Source: Chthoniobacteraceae bacterium
Lineage (GTDB): Bacteria; Verrucomicrobiota; Verrucomicrobiia; Chthoniobacterales; Chthoniobacteraceae
Reading direction: 5' to 3'
Length of the DNA: 47,165 bases
Assembly: GCA_947471505.1 (NCBI GenBank)
Contig: CANIWM010000049.1
Span: 1-47,165, forward strand
The position numbers were made by a program, and so were the translations under genes. Of this stretch, positions 27,699 through 36,306 are shown one piece after another (within the stretch, counting starts at the first letter, position 1; each line of letters begins with the position of its first letter). Under the pieces are notes generated by a model. The model worked only from the letters and a program-made list of their open reading frames with translations, did not search any database and was not told the DNA's origin.

Positions 27699-28217
27699 AT
27701 GTCCACGCAAGCCGCTTACGACTCAAAAATCGAGGGCAACATCATCTTTACCAAGGTCGATGCCGCCATCAACTGGATGCGCAAAAACTCGCTCTGGCCC
27801 ATGCCCATGGGCCTCGCTTGTTGCGCCATCGAGCTGATGGCGACAGGCGCATCGCGCTACGACATCAGTCGCTTCGGTGCGGAAGTCATGCGGTTTTCTC
27901 CACGCCAGAGCGACGTGATGATCGTCGCAGGCACCGTGACTTACAAAATGGCGCTGGCCGTGAAACGTATCTGGGACCAGATGCCCGAGCCGAAGTGGTG
28001 CATCGCGATGGGCGCGTGTGCCAGCAGCGGCGGGATGTATCGCAGCTACGCCGTGCTTCAGGGCATTGACCAACTCATCCCGGTGGACGTTTACATTTCC
28101 GGTTGCCCTCCACGCCCCGAGGCGCTCATCGAAGGACTCCTGCGCCTCCAGCGGAAGATTGATACGGAAAAATCGCTCTCCGAGCAAAAGGGCGAACTCA
28201 CTGCGGCGCTGGCGTAA
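27699..28217 (+). CDS. nuoB: NADH-quinone oxidoreductase subunit B
   Basis: 172 residues. The four Cys ligands of the N2 iron-sulfur cluster are visible: the tandem pair in [11 protein letters not shown], one in [10 protein letters not shown], and one in [19 protein letters not shown]. Other signatures are [20 protein letters not shown] and AGTVTYKMA. NuoB passes electrons to quinone at the junction of the peripheral arm and membrane arm of complex I. It is preceded by the Rex box at 27637-27654 and followed 12 bp later by nuoC. Unlike the usual order, nuoA is not upstream. Confidence 0.96.
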   Translation: MSTQAAYDSKIEGNIIFTKVDAAINWMRKNSLWPMPMGLACCAIELMATGASRYDISRFGAEVMRFSPRQSDVMIVAGTVTYKMALAVKRIWDQMPEPKWCIAMGACASSGGMYRSYAVLQGIDQLIPVDVYISGCPPRPEALIEGLLRLQRKIDTEKSLSEQKGELTAALA

Positions 28218-28229
28218 TCCCTTTTCAAT

Positions 28230-28814
28230 ATGGCCACGAAAAAAGAAGACGCCGACGCGATCTGCGCGAAATTCACGGGAGTAAAGCGGAGCGAGTTTCG
28301 CGGAGAAACCACGCTCACGGTGACGCGCGACCAGTTTCGCGAAATCGCGGAATTTTGCCGCGCGATGGACTACGATTATCTCATCGATGTGAGCAGCGTG
28401 GACCACATGGGCCAGGAGCCCCGTTACGAGATGGTCTATGAGCTGCAATCGCTCGCGCACGTCGGGCACCTCCGACTGAAATACACGGTGAGCGAGGACG
28501 ACTGCACCGCGCCAAGCGTAGTCGATATTTGGGCGACGGCCGATTGGCACGAGCGCGAAGTTTTCGACATGATGGGCATCCATTTCCCCGCGCACCCAGA
28601 CGTGAAGGAAGTCGGCCATCTGCGCCGCATCCTCATGTGGGACGGCTATCCTTTTCACCCGCTCCAGAAAGATTTCCCGCTCGCCGGTCGCGCGAGCAAT
28701 ATGCCGGATGTCGCGTTCAGCGACGCTGCGCCGCTGGCTGGTGGCCCGTTCGTGACTTCGCCGAGCACGGCAGGCACGGCGGAGCGTGAGCCGCGTTCGC
28801 GGGAGATGGAGTAG
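28230..28814 (+). CDS. nuoC: NADH-quinone oxidoreductase subunit C
   Basis: 194 residues of the 30-kDa subunit family: DYDYLIDVSSVDHMG, RYEMVYELQSLAHVGHLRLK, then the signature WHEREVFDMMGIHFPAHPD and RRILMWDGYPFHPLQKDFPL. NuoC is a structural part of the hydrophilic arm that contacts NuoB and NuoD. It starts 12 bp after nuoB and shares its Rex-controlled transcript. A nuoD gene, the usual next gene, is absent; a di-haem cytochrome gene follows after 137 bp. A C-terminal extension of about 30 residues (AGTAEREPRSREME at the end) is Ser/Pro/Ala-rich. Confidence 0.94.
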   Translation: MATKKEDADAICAKFTGVKRSEFRGETTLTVTRDQFREIAEFCRAMDYDYLIDVSSVDHMGQEPRYEMVYELQSLAHVGHLRLKYTVSEDDCTAPSVVDIWATADWHEREVFDMMGIHFPAHPDVKEVGHLRRILMWDGYPFHPLQKDFPLAGRASNMPDVAFSDAAPLAGGPFVTSPSTAGTAEREPRSREME

Positions 28815-28881
28815 CTGCGGCTCCCCTTTTACGCCCCCATTACAATTTCCCGCAGGGTCGCTCACAGACCCATTACAATCA

Positions 28882-28951
28882 GATGCTTTGTTGCGTGGAC
28901 AAGCGGTGGCTCGTGCTTCCGTGAGTCACAAAAACTAAAATACAAAGCATC
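28882..28951 (+). promoter_or_regulatory. Perfect 9-bp inverted repeat framing the leader of the di-haem cytochrome gene
   Basis: GATGCTTTG at 28882-28890 and CAAAGCATC at 28943-28951 are exact reverse complements, the second ending on the base before the ATG at 28952. Folding would pair the region where a ribosome binds, and no separate Shine-Dalgarno is visible. A role in translation control is inference; chance is not excluded. Confidence 0.35.
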
Positions 28952-30214
28952 ATGAAAACAATCCTCACACAAAGCATCGCCACCGCCGCCCTGATCTTCA
29001 TCGCGGCAAATACCACCATCGCGCAGGGTCCACAGCGACCGGCACATCGCCCACCGCCTCCGCACCGCCCAATGCCGCCCGGTCAGATGCCCCCACCGCC
29101 GCCACAACAACAACCGCCGCAACAAGCAGGTGCTCCCCTACCCGGCCTTACAGCGGAGCAACTCGCCGATTTCTTGGCAGGGCGCGATGAGTTCGTGAAC
29201 GTGGAGACTGCGGCCGGCGGACTCGGCCCCATCTTTAATAATGTGTCGTGTGTCGCGTGCCACCGACAGGCCGGCACGGGCGGCGCAGGCACGATCAACG
29301 TCGTCCGCTTTGGCCGAACGACCGACGGCGCATTCGACCCACTCGCCAACCTCGGCGGATCGCTACTCCAGCGGTTTTCTATCGCTGTCGGGACTCGGGA
29401 GATCGTGCCGCCCGAGGCAAATGTGCGCGCGGAACGGCAGACGAGCGCGCTCTTCGGGCTCGGGCTCATAGAAGCCATCCCGGAGGAGACAATCATCGCA
29501 GGCGTCAAGCGCCCACTTTCCACCGCAGTGCGAGGACGTGTGGCGATGATCAGCGATCCGCTCAGCGGCACAACGCGCGTCGGGCGCTTCGGGTGGAAGG
29601 GCCAGCACTCGTCCGTCGAGGCGTTTTGCGGCGACGCCTATTTGAATGAGATGGGCATCACCAACGCTCTCTTCCCTACGGAGAACGCGCCCAACGGCCG
29701 CGCCGATGTGCTCGCACGGCTCGATACCGTCGCCGACCCGGAGGACGAAGCCGACCCCGAGACGGGAAAGGCGGACTTTCAACTCGCTGCGGATTTCGTG
29801 AAATACCTCGGCGCACCACCACCGCGCCCACGCAACGCTGATGCTCTCGCCGGCCAGACGCTTTTCGCAACCGTAGGCTGCGCCGATTGCCACACGCCCA
29901 CGATGAAGACGGGCGCGAACTCCGTCTCTGCGTTAAGCGAAAAGGACGTGCCGCTCTACTCCGACTTGCTCCTTCACGACATGGGCGCGCTCGGCGACGG
30001 CATCGTGCAAGGCCCGACAACAGGTCGCGAGTTCCGTACGCCGCCGCTCTGGGGACTCCGCTCCAGCGCCCCGTACCTGCACGACGGACGCGCCCGCAAT
30101 GTGGACGCATCCATCCGCCTCCATGACGGTCAGGGAAGCAGCGCACGCGATAAATACGCCGCGCTAAATGCCACACAACGCCGACAGATGCTCGCGTTCC
30201 TCGATACATTGTAA
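28952..30214 (+). CDS. Secreted di-haem cytochrome c peroxidase-like oxidoreductase (DUF1111 family)
   Basis: 420 residues. Signal peptide (MKTILTQSIATAALIFIAA... ending in AQG), then a Pro-rich linker (residues about 28-65). Two haem c motifs are present, CVACH near residue 99 and CADCH near 310. Family segments include FNNVSCVACHRQ, RFGWKGQHSSVEAFCGDAY, GITNALFPTEN, FRTPPLWGLRSSAPYLHDGR and a closing RRQMLAFLDTL. This is the di-haem (thiol) oxidoreductase family, periplasmic, of uncertain substrate. It follows nuoC but is probably a separate unit, ending at a good terminator. Confidence 0.87.
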   Translation: MKTILTQSIATAALIFIAANTTIAQGPQRPAHRPPPPHRPMPPGQMPPPPPQQQPPQQAGAPLPGLTAEQLADFLAGRDEFVNVETAAGGLGPIFNNVSCVACHRQAGTGGAGTINVVRFGRTTDGAFDPLANLGGSLLQRFSIAVGTREIVPPEANVRAERQTSALFGLGLIEAIPEETIIAGVKRPLSTAVRGRVAMISDPLSGTTRVGRFGWKGQHSSVEAFCGDAYLNEMGITNALFPTENAPNGRADVLARLDTVADPEDEADPETGKADFQLAADFVKYLGAPPPRPRNADALAGQTLFATVGCADCHTPTMKTGANSVSALSEKDVPLYSDLLLHDMGALGDGIVQGPTTGREFRTPPLWGLRSSAPYLHDGRARNVDASIRLHDGQGSSARDKYAALNATQRRQMLAFLDTL

Positions 30215-30220
30215 CCGTAC

Positions 30221-30258
30221 AAGCCGGGGCGTGCAGCCGATGCGCGCTCCGGCTTTTT
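30221..30258 (+). terminator. Rho-independent terminator after the di-haem cytochrome gene
   Basis: Stem AAGCCGGGGCG (30221-30231) pairs with CGCTCCGGCTT (30245-30255), one G-U pair, loop of 13 nt, followed by a T-run to 30258. It begins 6 bp after the stop codon. Confidence 0.8.
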
Positions 30259-30323
30259 GCTGCCGCGACATCTCGAAGTAATGATTCGACTCCCCCGCGA
30301 AATGCCTGCCAATCTCCGGGCAT

Positions 30324-31094
30324 ATGAAGCTCCTATCCATCGCCGCATTCGCCCTCGTCGCCACCGTATCCACCTTCGCCCGCGACCTCACAGTTTCCAC
30401 GAACGGCACTGGTGCCGTCGAACGCTCGGGCGTGGAAGACAACAACGTCGCAAAAGCCAATCTCGTCCTCGAAGCCAACGGCGACTTCACCATCGGCCTC
30501 GTGGGCAATGTGGACTATCGCTTTAAGGGAACCGCGCAATCGGTGGACCGCGACACCCTGCGGCTGAACGTCACGAGCGCATTCGGAAAAGACGCCGCTG
30601 GCACCGGCACGCTAGTTCTCGATGACCGCCGCACCGGCCCCGTCGTTGGTAAAGTGAGCCTTTCAGGGAATGGGCGCGCTGGCTCGTTCAAGGCGCGCTT
30701 CCAAGGCGACCGTGAAGCCTTCATCCAAGTCCCCGGCCTCACTCGTCCGCCACAACCGCCGCCAGTCGTGCTCGTAGATTCTCTGCGTGGAGGCTCAGGA
30801 AATATGCGCATCAGCGGGCAAGCACCCTACAAACTCAGCCAAGTATATGTGAGCCTCAAAGCGGACGGCTCCGCGCTCGTGAACATCTACGGCGAGGCTA
30901 CAGCGGGCTATGTCGGCACTTGGCAGCCAGCGGGACCAAACACGTATCAACTCTCCGTGCGCGGCGGCTTTGCAGGCGAGCGCATCTCCGGCGCAGTCAC
31001 CATCGCACCCGGTGGCCGCACCTACTCGCGCGTCGAGTTGAGCGGCACCAGTCTGCGCGTCTATTACTCGTTCGCCTTCGAGCCCAACCGCTAA
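30324..31094 (+). CDS. Secreted beta-rich protein of unknown function
   Basis: 256 residues with a signal peptide (MKLLSIAAFALVATVSTFA). The mature part is rich in short polar beta strands. It seems to be two modules: about 20-140 (VLEANGDFTIGLVGNVDYRF, TLRLNVTSAFG) and about 160-256 (SGNMRISGQAPYKLSQVYVS, YVGTWQPAGPNTYQLSVRGG, GRTYSRVELSG), joined by a Pro-rich linker RPPQPPP. I do not recognise a family. It stops 9 bp before the DUF58 operon, so it could be its first gene, perhaps an envelope protein handled by that system; this is inference. Confidence 0.7.
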   Translation: MKLLSIAAFALVATVSTFARDLTVSTNGTGAVERSGVEDNNVAKANLVLEANGDFTIGLVGNVDYRFKGTAQSVDRDTLRLNVTSAFGKDAAGTGTLVLDDRRTGPVVGKVSLSGNGRAGSFKARFQGDREAFIQVPGLTRPPQPPPVVLVDSLRGGSGNMRISGQAPYKLSQVYVSLKADGSALVNIYGEATAGYVGTWQPAGPNTYQLSVRGGFAGERISGAVTIAPGGRTYSRVELSGTSLRVYYSFAFEPNR

Positions 31095-31103
31095 AGCGCG
31101 GAC

Positions 31104-32006
31104 GTGATCGCTGTAACCGACGCCTCGCTCTTTGACTCGGCGTTTCTCGCCAAGCTCGAGCAACTCCATCTCCTCGCTCGCCGCCTCTTTCGCGGTGAGC
31201 AGCGAGCGGAGCGTCGCAGTCGCCAGCTCGGCAGCAGTCTGGAGTTTGCCGACTACCGCGAATACTCGGCGGGCGACGAGCTGCGGGCGATTGATTGGCC
31301 CGCTTACGCACGGCTGGAGCGACTCTTCGTGAAGCTCTACGAGCAAGAGCAGGACTTGGCCGTGAGCTTCCTTGTGGACACCAGCGCGAGTATGCGGTGG
31401 CGCTCGGCTGGCTTTTCAAAATTCGACACAGCCCGGCGAATCACCGCCGCCCTCGCCTACATCGCCCTCGCAAATCTCGACCGCGTAAGCGTTCACTTTT
31501 TCGCCGCTGGGCTCGTCTCCGAACTCGGCGTCATGCGAGGAAAAGCGCAGTTTCACAGCATCCTCGACTTCCTCCGAGATACGCCTCCTGATGCAAAACC
31601 GACGAGCCTCCTCGCCAGCGCCCGCGCATTTTCCCAACGGCAAAAACGCAGCGGCATCGTCTTTCTCCTCAGCGATTTCTTCGACCCCGCAGGCTACGAA
31701 GAGCCGCTGGCCTTGCTCCAGCACGGGCAGCACGATGTCCACGCCATTCAAATCCTCGACCCCGCCGAACTCGCCCCAACCGAAACTGGTGACCTCCGCC
31801 TGCTCGAAATCGAAACGGGCGCAGGACTCGAAATCACCGCCAACGAAGCCGTCCTCAAACGCTACCGCGAAGAAATCGCTGCCCACAACACAGCGCTCGA
31901 ATCCTACTGCCACAAGCGCGCCATCGGCCACGCCAGCGTGACGTGCGACCTGCCCTTTGAAGACGTAGTCCTGAAAACCCTCCGCGATGGAGCCATGCTG
32001 AAATGA
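31104..32006 (+). CDS. DUF58 domain protein (first copy in the cluster)
   Basis: 300 residues. The DUF58 signature is clear: SRQLGSSLEFADYREYSAGD followed by ELRAIDWPAYARLERLFVKLYEQEQD, then a VWA-like core with FLVDTSASMRW, RITAALAYIALANLDRVSVH and GIVFLLSDFFDPAGY. DUF58 proteins act with MoxR AAA+ ATPases and VWA proteins in envelope maturation or stress. The gene overlaps the next one by 4 bp (ATGA), so the four genes from 31104 to 37193 form one translationally coupled operon. A second, divergent DUF58 gene closes the operon. No MoxR gene is adjacent. Confidence 0.88.
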   Translation: MIAVTDASLFDSAFLAKLEQLHLLARRLFRGEQRAERRSRQLGSSLEFADYREYSAGDELRAIDWPAYARLERLFVKLYEQEQDLAVSFLVDTSASMRWRSAGFSKFDTARRITAALAYIALANLDRVSVHFFAAGLVSELGVMRGKAQFHSILDFLRDTPPDAKPTSLLASARAFSQRQKRSGIVFLLSDFFDPAGYEEPLALLQHGQHDVHAIQILDPAELAPTETGDLRLLEIETGAGLEITANEAVLKRYREEIAAHNTALESYCHKRAIGHASVTCDLPFEDVVLKTLRDGAMLK

Positions 32007-33727
32007 CCTTCCTCTCGCCCTGGGCTCTATGGTTCCTCGCTGGTGTGCCGGTCGTCGTCGCGCTGTATTTCCTCCGCTTAAAGCGCCGCGCGATCACGGT
32101 GAGCACGCATCTTTTTTGGCAGCGGGCGCTCCAGCAGACGAGCCGCAATGCCTTCTTCCAACGGCTCCGGCACTTGTTCTCGCTGCTGCTGCACGTCCTC
32201 ATTTTGCTCCTGTTCGTCGGCGCACTTGCGCGGCCTGTGCTCGATCACTTCATCCACGAAGGTGCCAGCGTCGTGCTCATCCTCGACAGCCGCGCACGGA
32301 TGCAGGCGACCTCCGCCGACGGCACGACGCGCTTCGCACGCGCCCTCGCCGCCGCCACCAGTTACGCCCGCGAAGCCAACGATGCGCGGCAGTTCGCCAT
32401 CATCAAAGTGGACGCCGCTCCGTCCGTCGTCGTCCCATTTACCGGCGATGAAAAACCGCTGCTCGACGCCCTCGCCAGCGCGCAGCCAAGCGACGCCGCT
32501 GGCGAAATGGACGGCGCGCTCAACCTCGCGAGCGCGCTGCTCGACGCCCGCAAAGGAGCCCGTCGCATCATCCTCCTCAGCGACCGCGCGCCGAGCGTCG
32601 AACCACGCTTCCCACTCACCACACACGCATTTCCATCCAGCACGGAGAACGCCGCAATCACCCGCTTCGCCACGCGCCCGCTGCCCGCAAATCCCGAGAC
32701 GAGTGAAGTGCTGCTGGAGGTCCGCAACTTCGGCAAATCGCCCGTCCGCACCAACGTCGAGCTGACCTACGACGGCAAGCCACTCGACGTAAAACCCATC
32801 GCCCTCGCGCCCGGCGCGACTAGCCTTACCGTATTCCCTGCGCTCACAAAACCAAGCCGCACCGCACGCGGCTGGCTCACCGCCCGTCTCGATGCCGCCG
32901 ATGCGCTCGGCGTGGACAACACAGCCTTCGCCACGCTCCCTCCCGTCCGCGCCAAGCGCGTGCTCCTCATCAGCAAAGGCAGTTTCTTTCTCGAAAAAAT
33001 GCTAGAGGCCGACGCCACGGTGAAGTTCGAGCTACTCACGCCCGACGCCTACTCCCCTGCCCTCGGCGCGAAGTTCGCCGCCGTGATTTTCGATGGCATC
33101 GTGCCGCCCGCCTTCGACCTTGCGAAAGCCGAAGGGAACTTCCTCTTTATAAAAAGCACGCCGTTTCCCGCCGGGGCCATCGTGGACCAACCACTCGTCA
33201 CCGACGTGGACGCCGCGCATCCGACCACGCGCAACGTGAGCCTGCAAAACGTCACCATCCTCCACGCCCCGACGCTCGCCGTCCCGCCGCCCGCCGACGG
33301 CTGGACGTTCGCCGCGCCGCTGCGCTCTTTCGACAACGCGCTGCTCATCACAGGCCAACGCAGAACCCAGCGCCTCGCCGCGTTGGCGTTCGATGTCACG
33401 GACTCCGACCTTCCCCTCCGCGTCGCATTCCCGCTGCTCATCAGCAACACCGTCCACTGGCTCGCAGGCGACGAGCCCGACGCGCTCCCCTCGCTCCCTG
33501 CCGGGCAGACGCTGCGCAACGGATTTCACCAAGTCGGCGATGCGTGGCTCGCCGTGAACACCTTCTCCGCCGCCGAATCCGCGCTGCAAACCTCCGCCGA
33601 AACCTCCCTCGCTAATTTGCCCAGCACCCCACTCACCGGCTGGCCGCTCTGGCAATGGCTCGCCCTCGCCGCCTTCGCGCTGCTCGTAGGCGAATGGTGG
33701 CTGCACCACCAAAGGAGGACGGAATGA
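32003..33727 (+). CDS. BatA-like membrane protein with degenerate VWA domain
   Basis: 574 residues. N-terminal BatA module with two helices: FLSPWALWFLAGVPVVVALYF is the first region and LFSLLLHVLILLLFVGALA the second, flanking the RLKRRAITVSTHLFW segment. A VWA-like domain (about 85-190) has VVLILDSRARMQ, where the DxSxS metal site is altered to DSRAR, so metal binding is doubtful. The middle is beta-rich (EVLLEVRNFGKSPVRTNVEL), and a last helix WQWLALAAFALLVGEWW is at the C-terminus. Likely an inner membrane scaffold facing the periplasm. It overlaps both neighbours by 4 bp. Confidence 0.83.
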   Translation: MTFLSPWALWFLAGVPVVVALYFLRLKRRAITVSTHLFWQRALQQTSRNAFFQRLRHLFSLLLHVLILLLFVGALARPVLDHFIHEGASVVLILDSRARMQATSADGTTRFARALAAATSYAREANDARQFAIIKVDAAPSVVVPFTGDEKPLLDALASAQPSDAAGEMDGALNLASALLDARKGARRIILLSDRAPSVEPRFPLTTHAFPSSTENAAITRFATRPLPANPETSEVLLEVRNFGKSPVRTNVELTYDGKPLDVKPIALAPGATSLTVFPALTKPSRTARGWLTARLDAADALGVDNTAFATLPPVRAKRVLLISKGSFFLEKMLEADATVKFELLTPDAYSPALGAKFAAVIFDGIVPPAFDLAKAEGNFLFIKSTPFPAGAIVDQPLVTDVDAAHPTTRNVSLQNVTILHAPTLAVPPPADGWTFAAPLRSFDNALLITGQRRTQRLAALAFDVTDSDLPLRVAFPLLISNTVHWLAGDEPDALPSLPAGQTLRNGFHQVGDAWLAVNTFSAAESALQTSAETSLANLPSTPLTGWPLWQWLALAAFALLVGEWWLHHQRRTE

Positions 33728-36306
33728 TCGAAGTCGCTCGCCCGTGGATGTTCGCCCTGCTGCTTGCGCTGCCGCTGCTGTGGCTCGGGATGCTCGGCTC
33801 TATCGCGGGGTGGACGGCCACACAGCGTCGCGTCTGCACGGCGATGCGGATCGTGCTACTTGCGGCTATTGCAATGGCTCTGGCGGAGCTGCGGATGCTG
33901 CGTCCGTCTTCGGAAACTTCCGTGCTCTTTGTCGTTGATGCCTCCGCTTCCATCTCACCGGAAGCGGCGAATGCGGCGCGTGAGTTTGTCGCCAAGTCGT
34001 TGGCCGAAAAACGAAGCAGCGACACTGCGGGTATCGTCGGCTTTGCGGAGACAGCGCAACTTTGGCATCCGCCGAGCGAGAGCACACCGCTCGCGGAATG
34101 GCCCGCGCTCGAAACACGAAAGGCGACGAACATCGGCGCGGCGCTCGATTTCGCCAGCGCGCTTTTCCCCGCCGACCAAGCTCGCCGCGTCGTCTTGCTG
34201 TCCGATGGAAACGACACCGCAGGCCGTGCGAACGAAGCGTCAGCAAGGCTTGCGGCGCAGGGTGTGGAGGTTTGGACGGTGCCGCTGCGCAATCCGCAGA
34301 AGCCCGAGGTGCTCGTCGAGCGGGTGGAGATTCCGCGTCGGCTGAAGCAAGGCGAGCCGTTCGATCTCACGGCGAATATCCGCAGCAACGTGGAGACAAA
34401 AGCGAAGGTGCGGCTTTACCAAAGCCAGTTCCTCGTCGCTGAAAAGACGATGACGCTGAAGGTCGGCGACAACGAGTTCCGTGCGCCGAATCTCCAGCCG
34501 GATGGGAACTTCGTCCCATTCGATGTCGAGGTGCTGCCCGACGCAGACACTGCGCCGGAAAACAACCGCGCCTCCGCCATCGCCAGCCTGCGCGGGCAGC
34601 CGCGCGTGCTCATCGTGGATGGCGAATCCGACAAAGCCCGCCCGCTCGCCGACGCGCTGCGCAACGCCCGCATCGCCGTGGACCTCCGCGACGGACGCGG
34701 TGCGCCGAAGACGATTGATGACTTGCAGCAGTTCGACCTTTTCATCCTCAGCGACCTCTCCGCGCTCACGTTATCGCGGGCGCAGATGGAGCTGTATCGC
34801 CGATGGGTGCAGGATTTCGGCGGCGGCTTCCTCATGCTCGGCGGCGAGAGCAGCTTCGGTGTCGGCGGCTATTTCCGCTCGCCCGTGGAGCAAATGCTGC
34901 CGGTGAAAATGGAGCACAGCGACCGGCAGGAACTCCCCACTGTCGCGCTGCTCATCGTTCTGGATCGCTCCGGCTCCATGACCGCGCAAGTCGCCGGGCA
35001 GACGAAAATGTCCCTCGCCAACCAAGGCGCGGCACTGGCGCTCAACGTCCTCGGCCCGCGCGATTACTTCGGCGTGCTGGCCGTGGATACGCGGGCACAC
35101 GTCGTCGCCGCGCTGGCTCGCCACGGAGCGAAAGAACCCGTCGCCCAGAAAATCCTCTCCATCACCGCAGGCGGCGGCGGCATCTACATCTACACGTCGC
35201 TCGCGGAATCCTTCCAAGCCCTCCGCGACATCTCCGCACGCATCAAGCACGTCATCCTTTTTTCCGACGCCGCAGATGCCGAAGAAAAGAACGCGGGCGA
35301 GCAGCAAGACGGCGCGAAAGGCAGCGGCACTTCGCTCGATCTCGTCACCGCGATGGCCTCCGCGAAGATCACCACCAGCGTCGTCGCGCTCGGCTCCGAG
35401 GCGGATAAAGACTCTGCATTTCTCCGCCAGCTCGCCGAGCGCGGGCAGGGGCGATTTTACCTCACGAGCGACGCCACTACGCTGCCGCAGATTTTTTCCA
35501 CCGAGACGCTGAAGGTCGCGCAAGCCTCGCTCATCGAAGAACCCACGCTCGCCGTCATCGCCGGGAAATCGCCCATCACTGCCGGGATTGATTGGGCGCA
35601 AAGCCCACTGCTGCTGGGCTACAACGCCACGAAAGCGAAGCCCACCGCCGACATCCTGCTCGCCACCGAGCGCGGCGAACCACTACTCGCGACGTGGCGC
35701 TACGGCCTCGGCCAAGCCGCCGCATTCACCAGCGACGCGAAATCGCGCTGGGCGGGCGAGTGGCTGAACTGGCCGGGCTACGGCAAGTTTTGGCCGCAAG
35801 TCGTGCGCGGCCTTTTGCGCAAAAGCGACGCCGCAGCCTTCGAGGTCACGACCCGCGAAAACGGCGGGATGCTCGACTTGCAAATTGATGCCGTCACGCC
35901 CGACGGCACGTTCCGCAACCGTCTGCCCATCACCATCGCCACACGCGGCGAAGGCGACGCCGCCGCGCAATTCCCCGCCGTGCAAAGCGCACCGGGCCGC
36001 TACACCGCCAGCATCCCGCTGCCGAGCGAAGGCACCACCGTCATCAGCGTGAACTCGCCCGAGCTGCCCGACGGCGGCATCGCCCTCGCCCACACGCGCA
36101 GCTACCCGCGAGAGTTCCTCGCCAGCGCCACCAACGAGCCGCTCCTCCGCAGCATCGGCACGCGCTTTGACCCACAGCCCAGCGAGGTTTTCACGCCCAG
36201 CGCCCGCCAAACACCGCGCCGCAAAGACCTCAGTAATTATTTCCTCATCGCCGCCCTCAGCTTGCTCCCGCTAGACATCTTCCTCCGCCGCCGCACTTGG
36301 AAATGA
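33724..36306 (+). CDS. Membrane protein with two VWA domains and a glutamine-amidotransferase-like domain
   Basis: 860 residues from the ATG at 33724, overlapping the previous stop by 4 bp. N-terminal helices at about 8-30 and 42-58. The first VWA domain begins LFVVDASASISPEAA (intact DxSxS), the second LLIVLDRSGSMTAQ (intact). Between them is a GATase1-like segment, RVLIVDGESDKARPLADALR, FDLFILSDLSALT and GGGFLMLGGESSFGVGGY. A C-terminal helix ends NYFLIAALSLLPLDIFLRRR. Such proteins are common in planctomycete and verrucomicrobial DUF58/MoxR loci. The two working metal sites contrast with the degenerate VWA of the neighbour. The GATase-like part probably lacks catalysis, as no Cys nucleophile elbow is visible. 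Confidence 0.83.
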   Translation: MIEVARPWMFALLLALPLLWLGMLGSIAGWTATQRRVCTAMRIVLLAAIAMALAELRMLRPSSETSVLFVVDASASISPEAANAAREFVAKSLAEKRSSDTAGIVGFAETAQLWHPPSESTPLAEWPALETRKATNIGAALDFASALFPADQARRVVLLSDGNDTAGRANEASARLAAQGVEVWTVPLRNPQKPEVLVERVEIPRRLKQGEPFDLTANIRSNVETKAKVRLYQSQFLVAEKTMTLKVGDNEFRAPNLQPDGNFVPFDVEVLPDADTAPENNRASAIASLRGQPRVLIVDGESDKARPLADALRNARIAVDLRDGRGAPKTIDDLQQFDLFILSDLSALTLSRAQMELYRRWVQDFGGGFLMLGGESSFGVGGYFRSPVEQMLPVKMEHSDRQELPTVALLIVLDRSGSMTAQVAGQTKMSLANQGAALALNVLGPRDYFGVLAVDTRAHVVAALARHGAKEPVAQKILSITAGGGGIYIYTSLAESFQALRDISARIKHVILFSDAADAEEKNAGEQQDGAKGSGTSLDLVTAMASAKITTSVVALGSEADKDSAFLRQLAERGQGRFYLTSDATTLPQIFSTETLKVAQASLIEEPTLAVIAGKSPITAGIDWAQSPLLLGYNATKAKPTADILLATERGEPLLATWRYGLGQAAAFTSDAKSRWAGEWLNWPGYGKFWPQVVRGLLRKSDAAAFEVTTRENGGMLDLQIDAVTPDGTFRNRLPITIATRGEGDAAAQFPAVQSAPGRYTASIPLPSEGTTVISVNSPELPDGGIALAHTRSYPREFLASATNEPLLRSIGTRFDPQPSEVFTPSARQTPRRKDLSNYFLIAALSLLPLDIFLRRRTWK

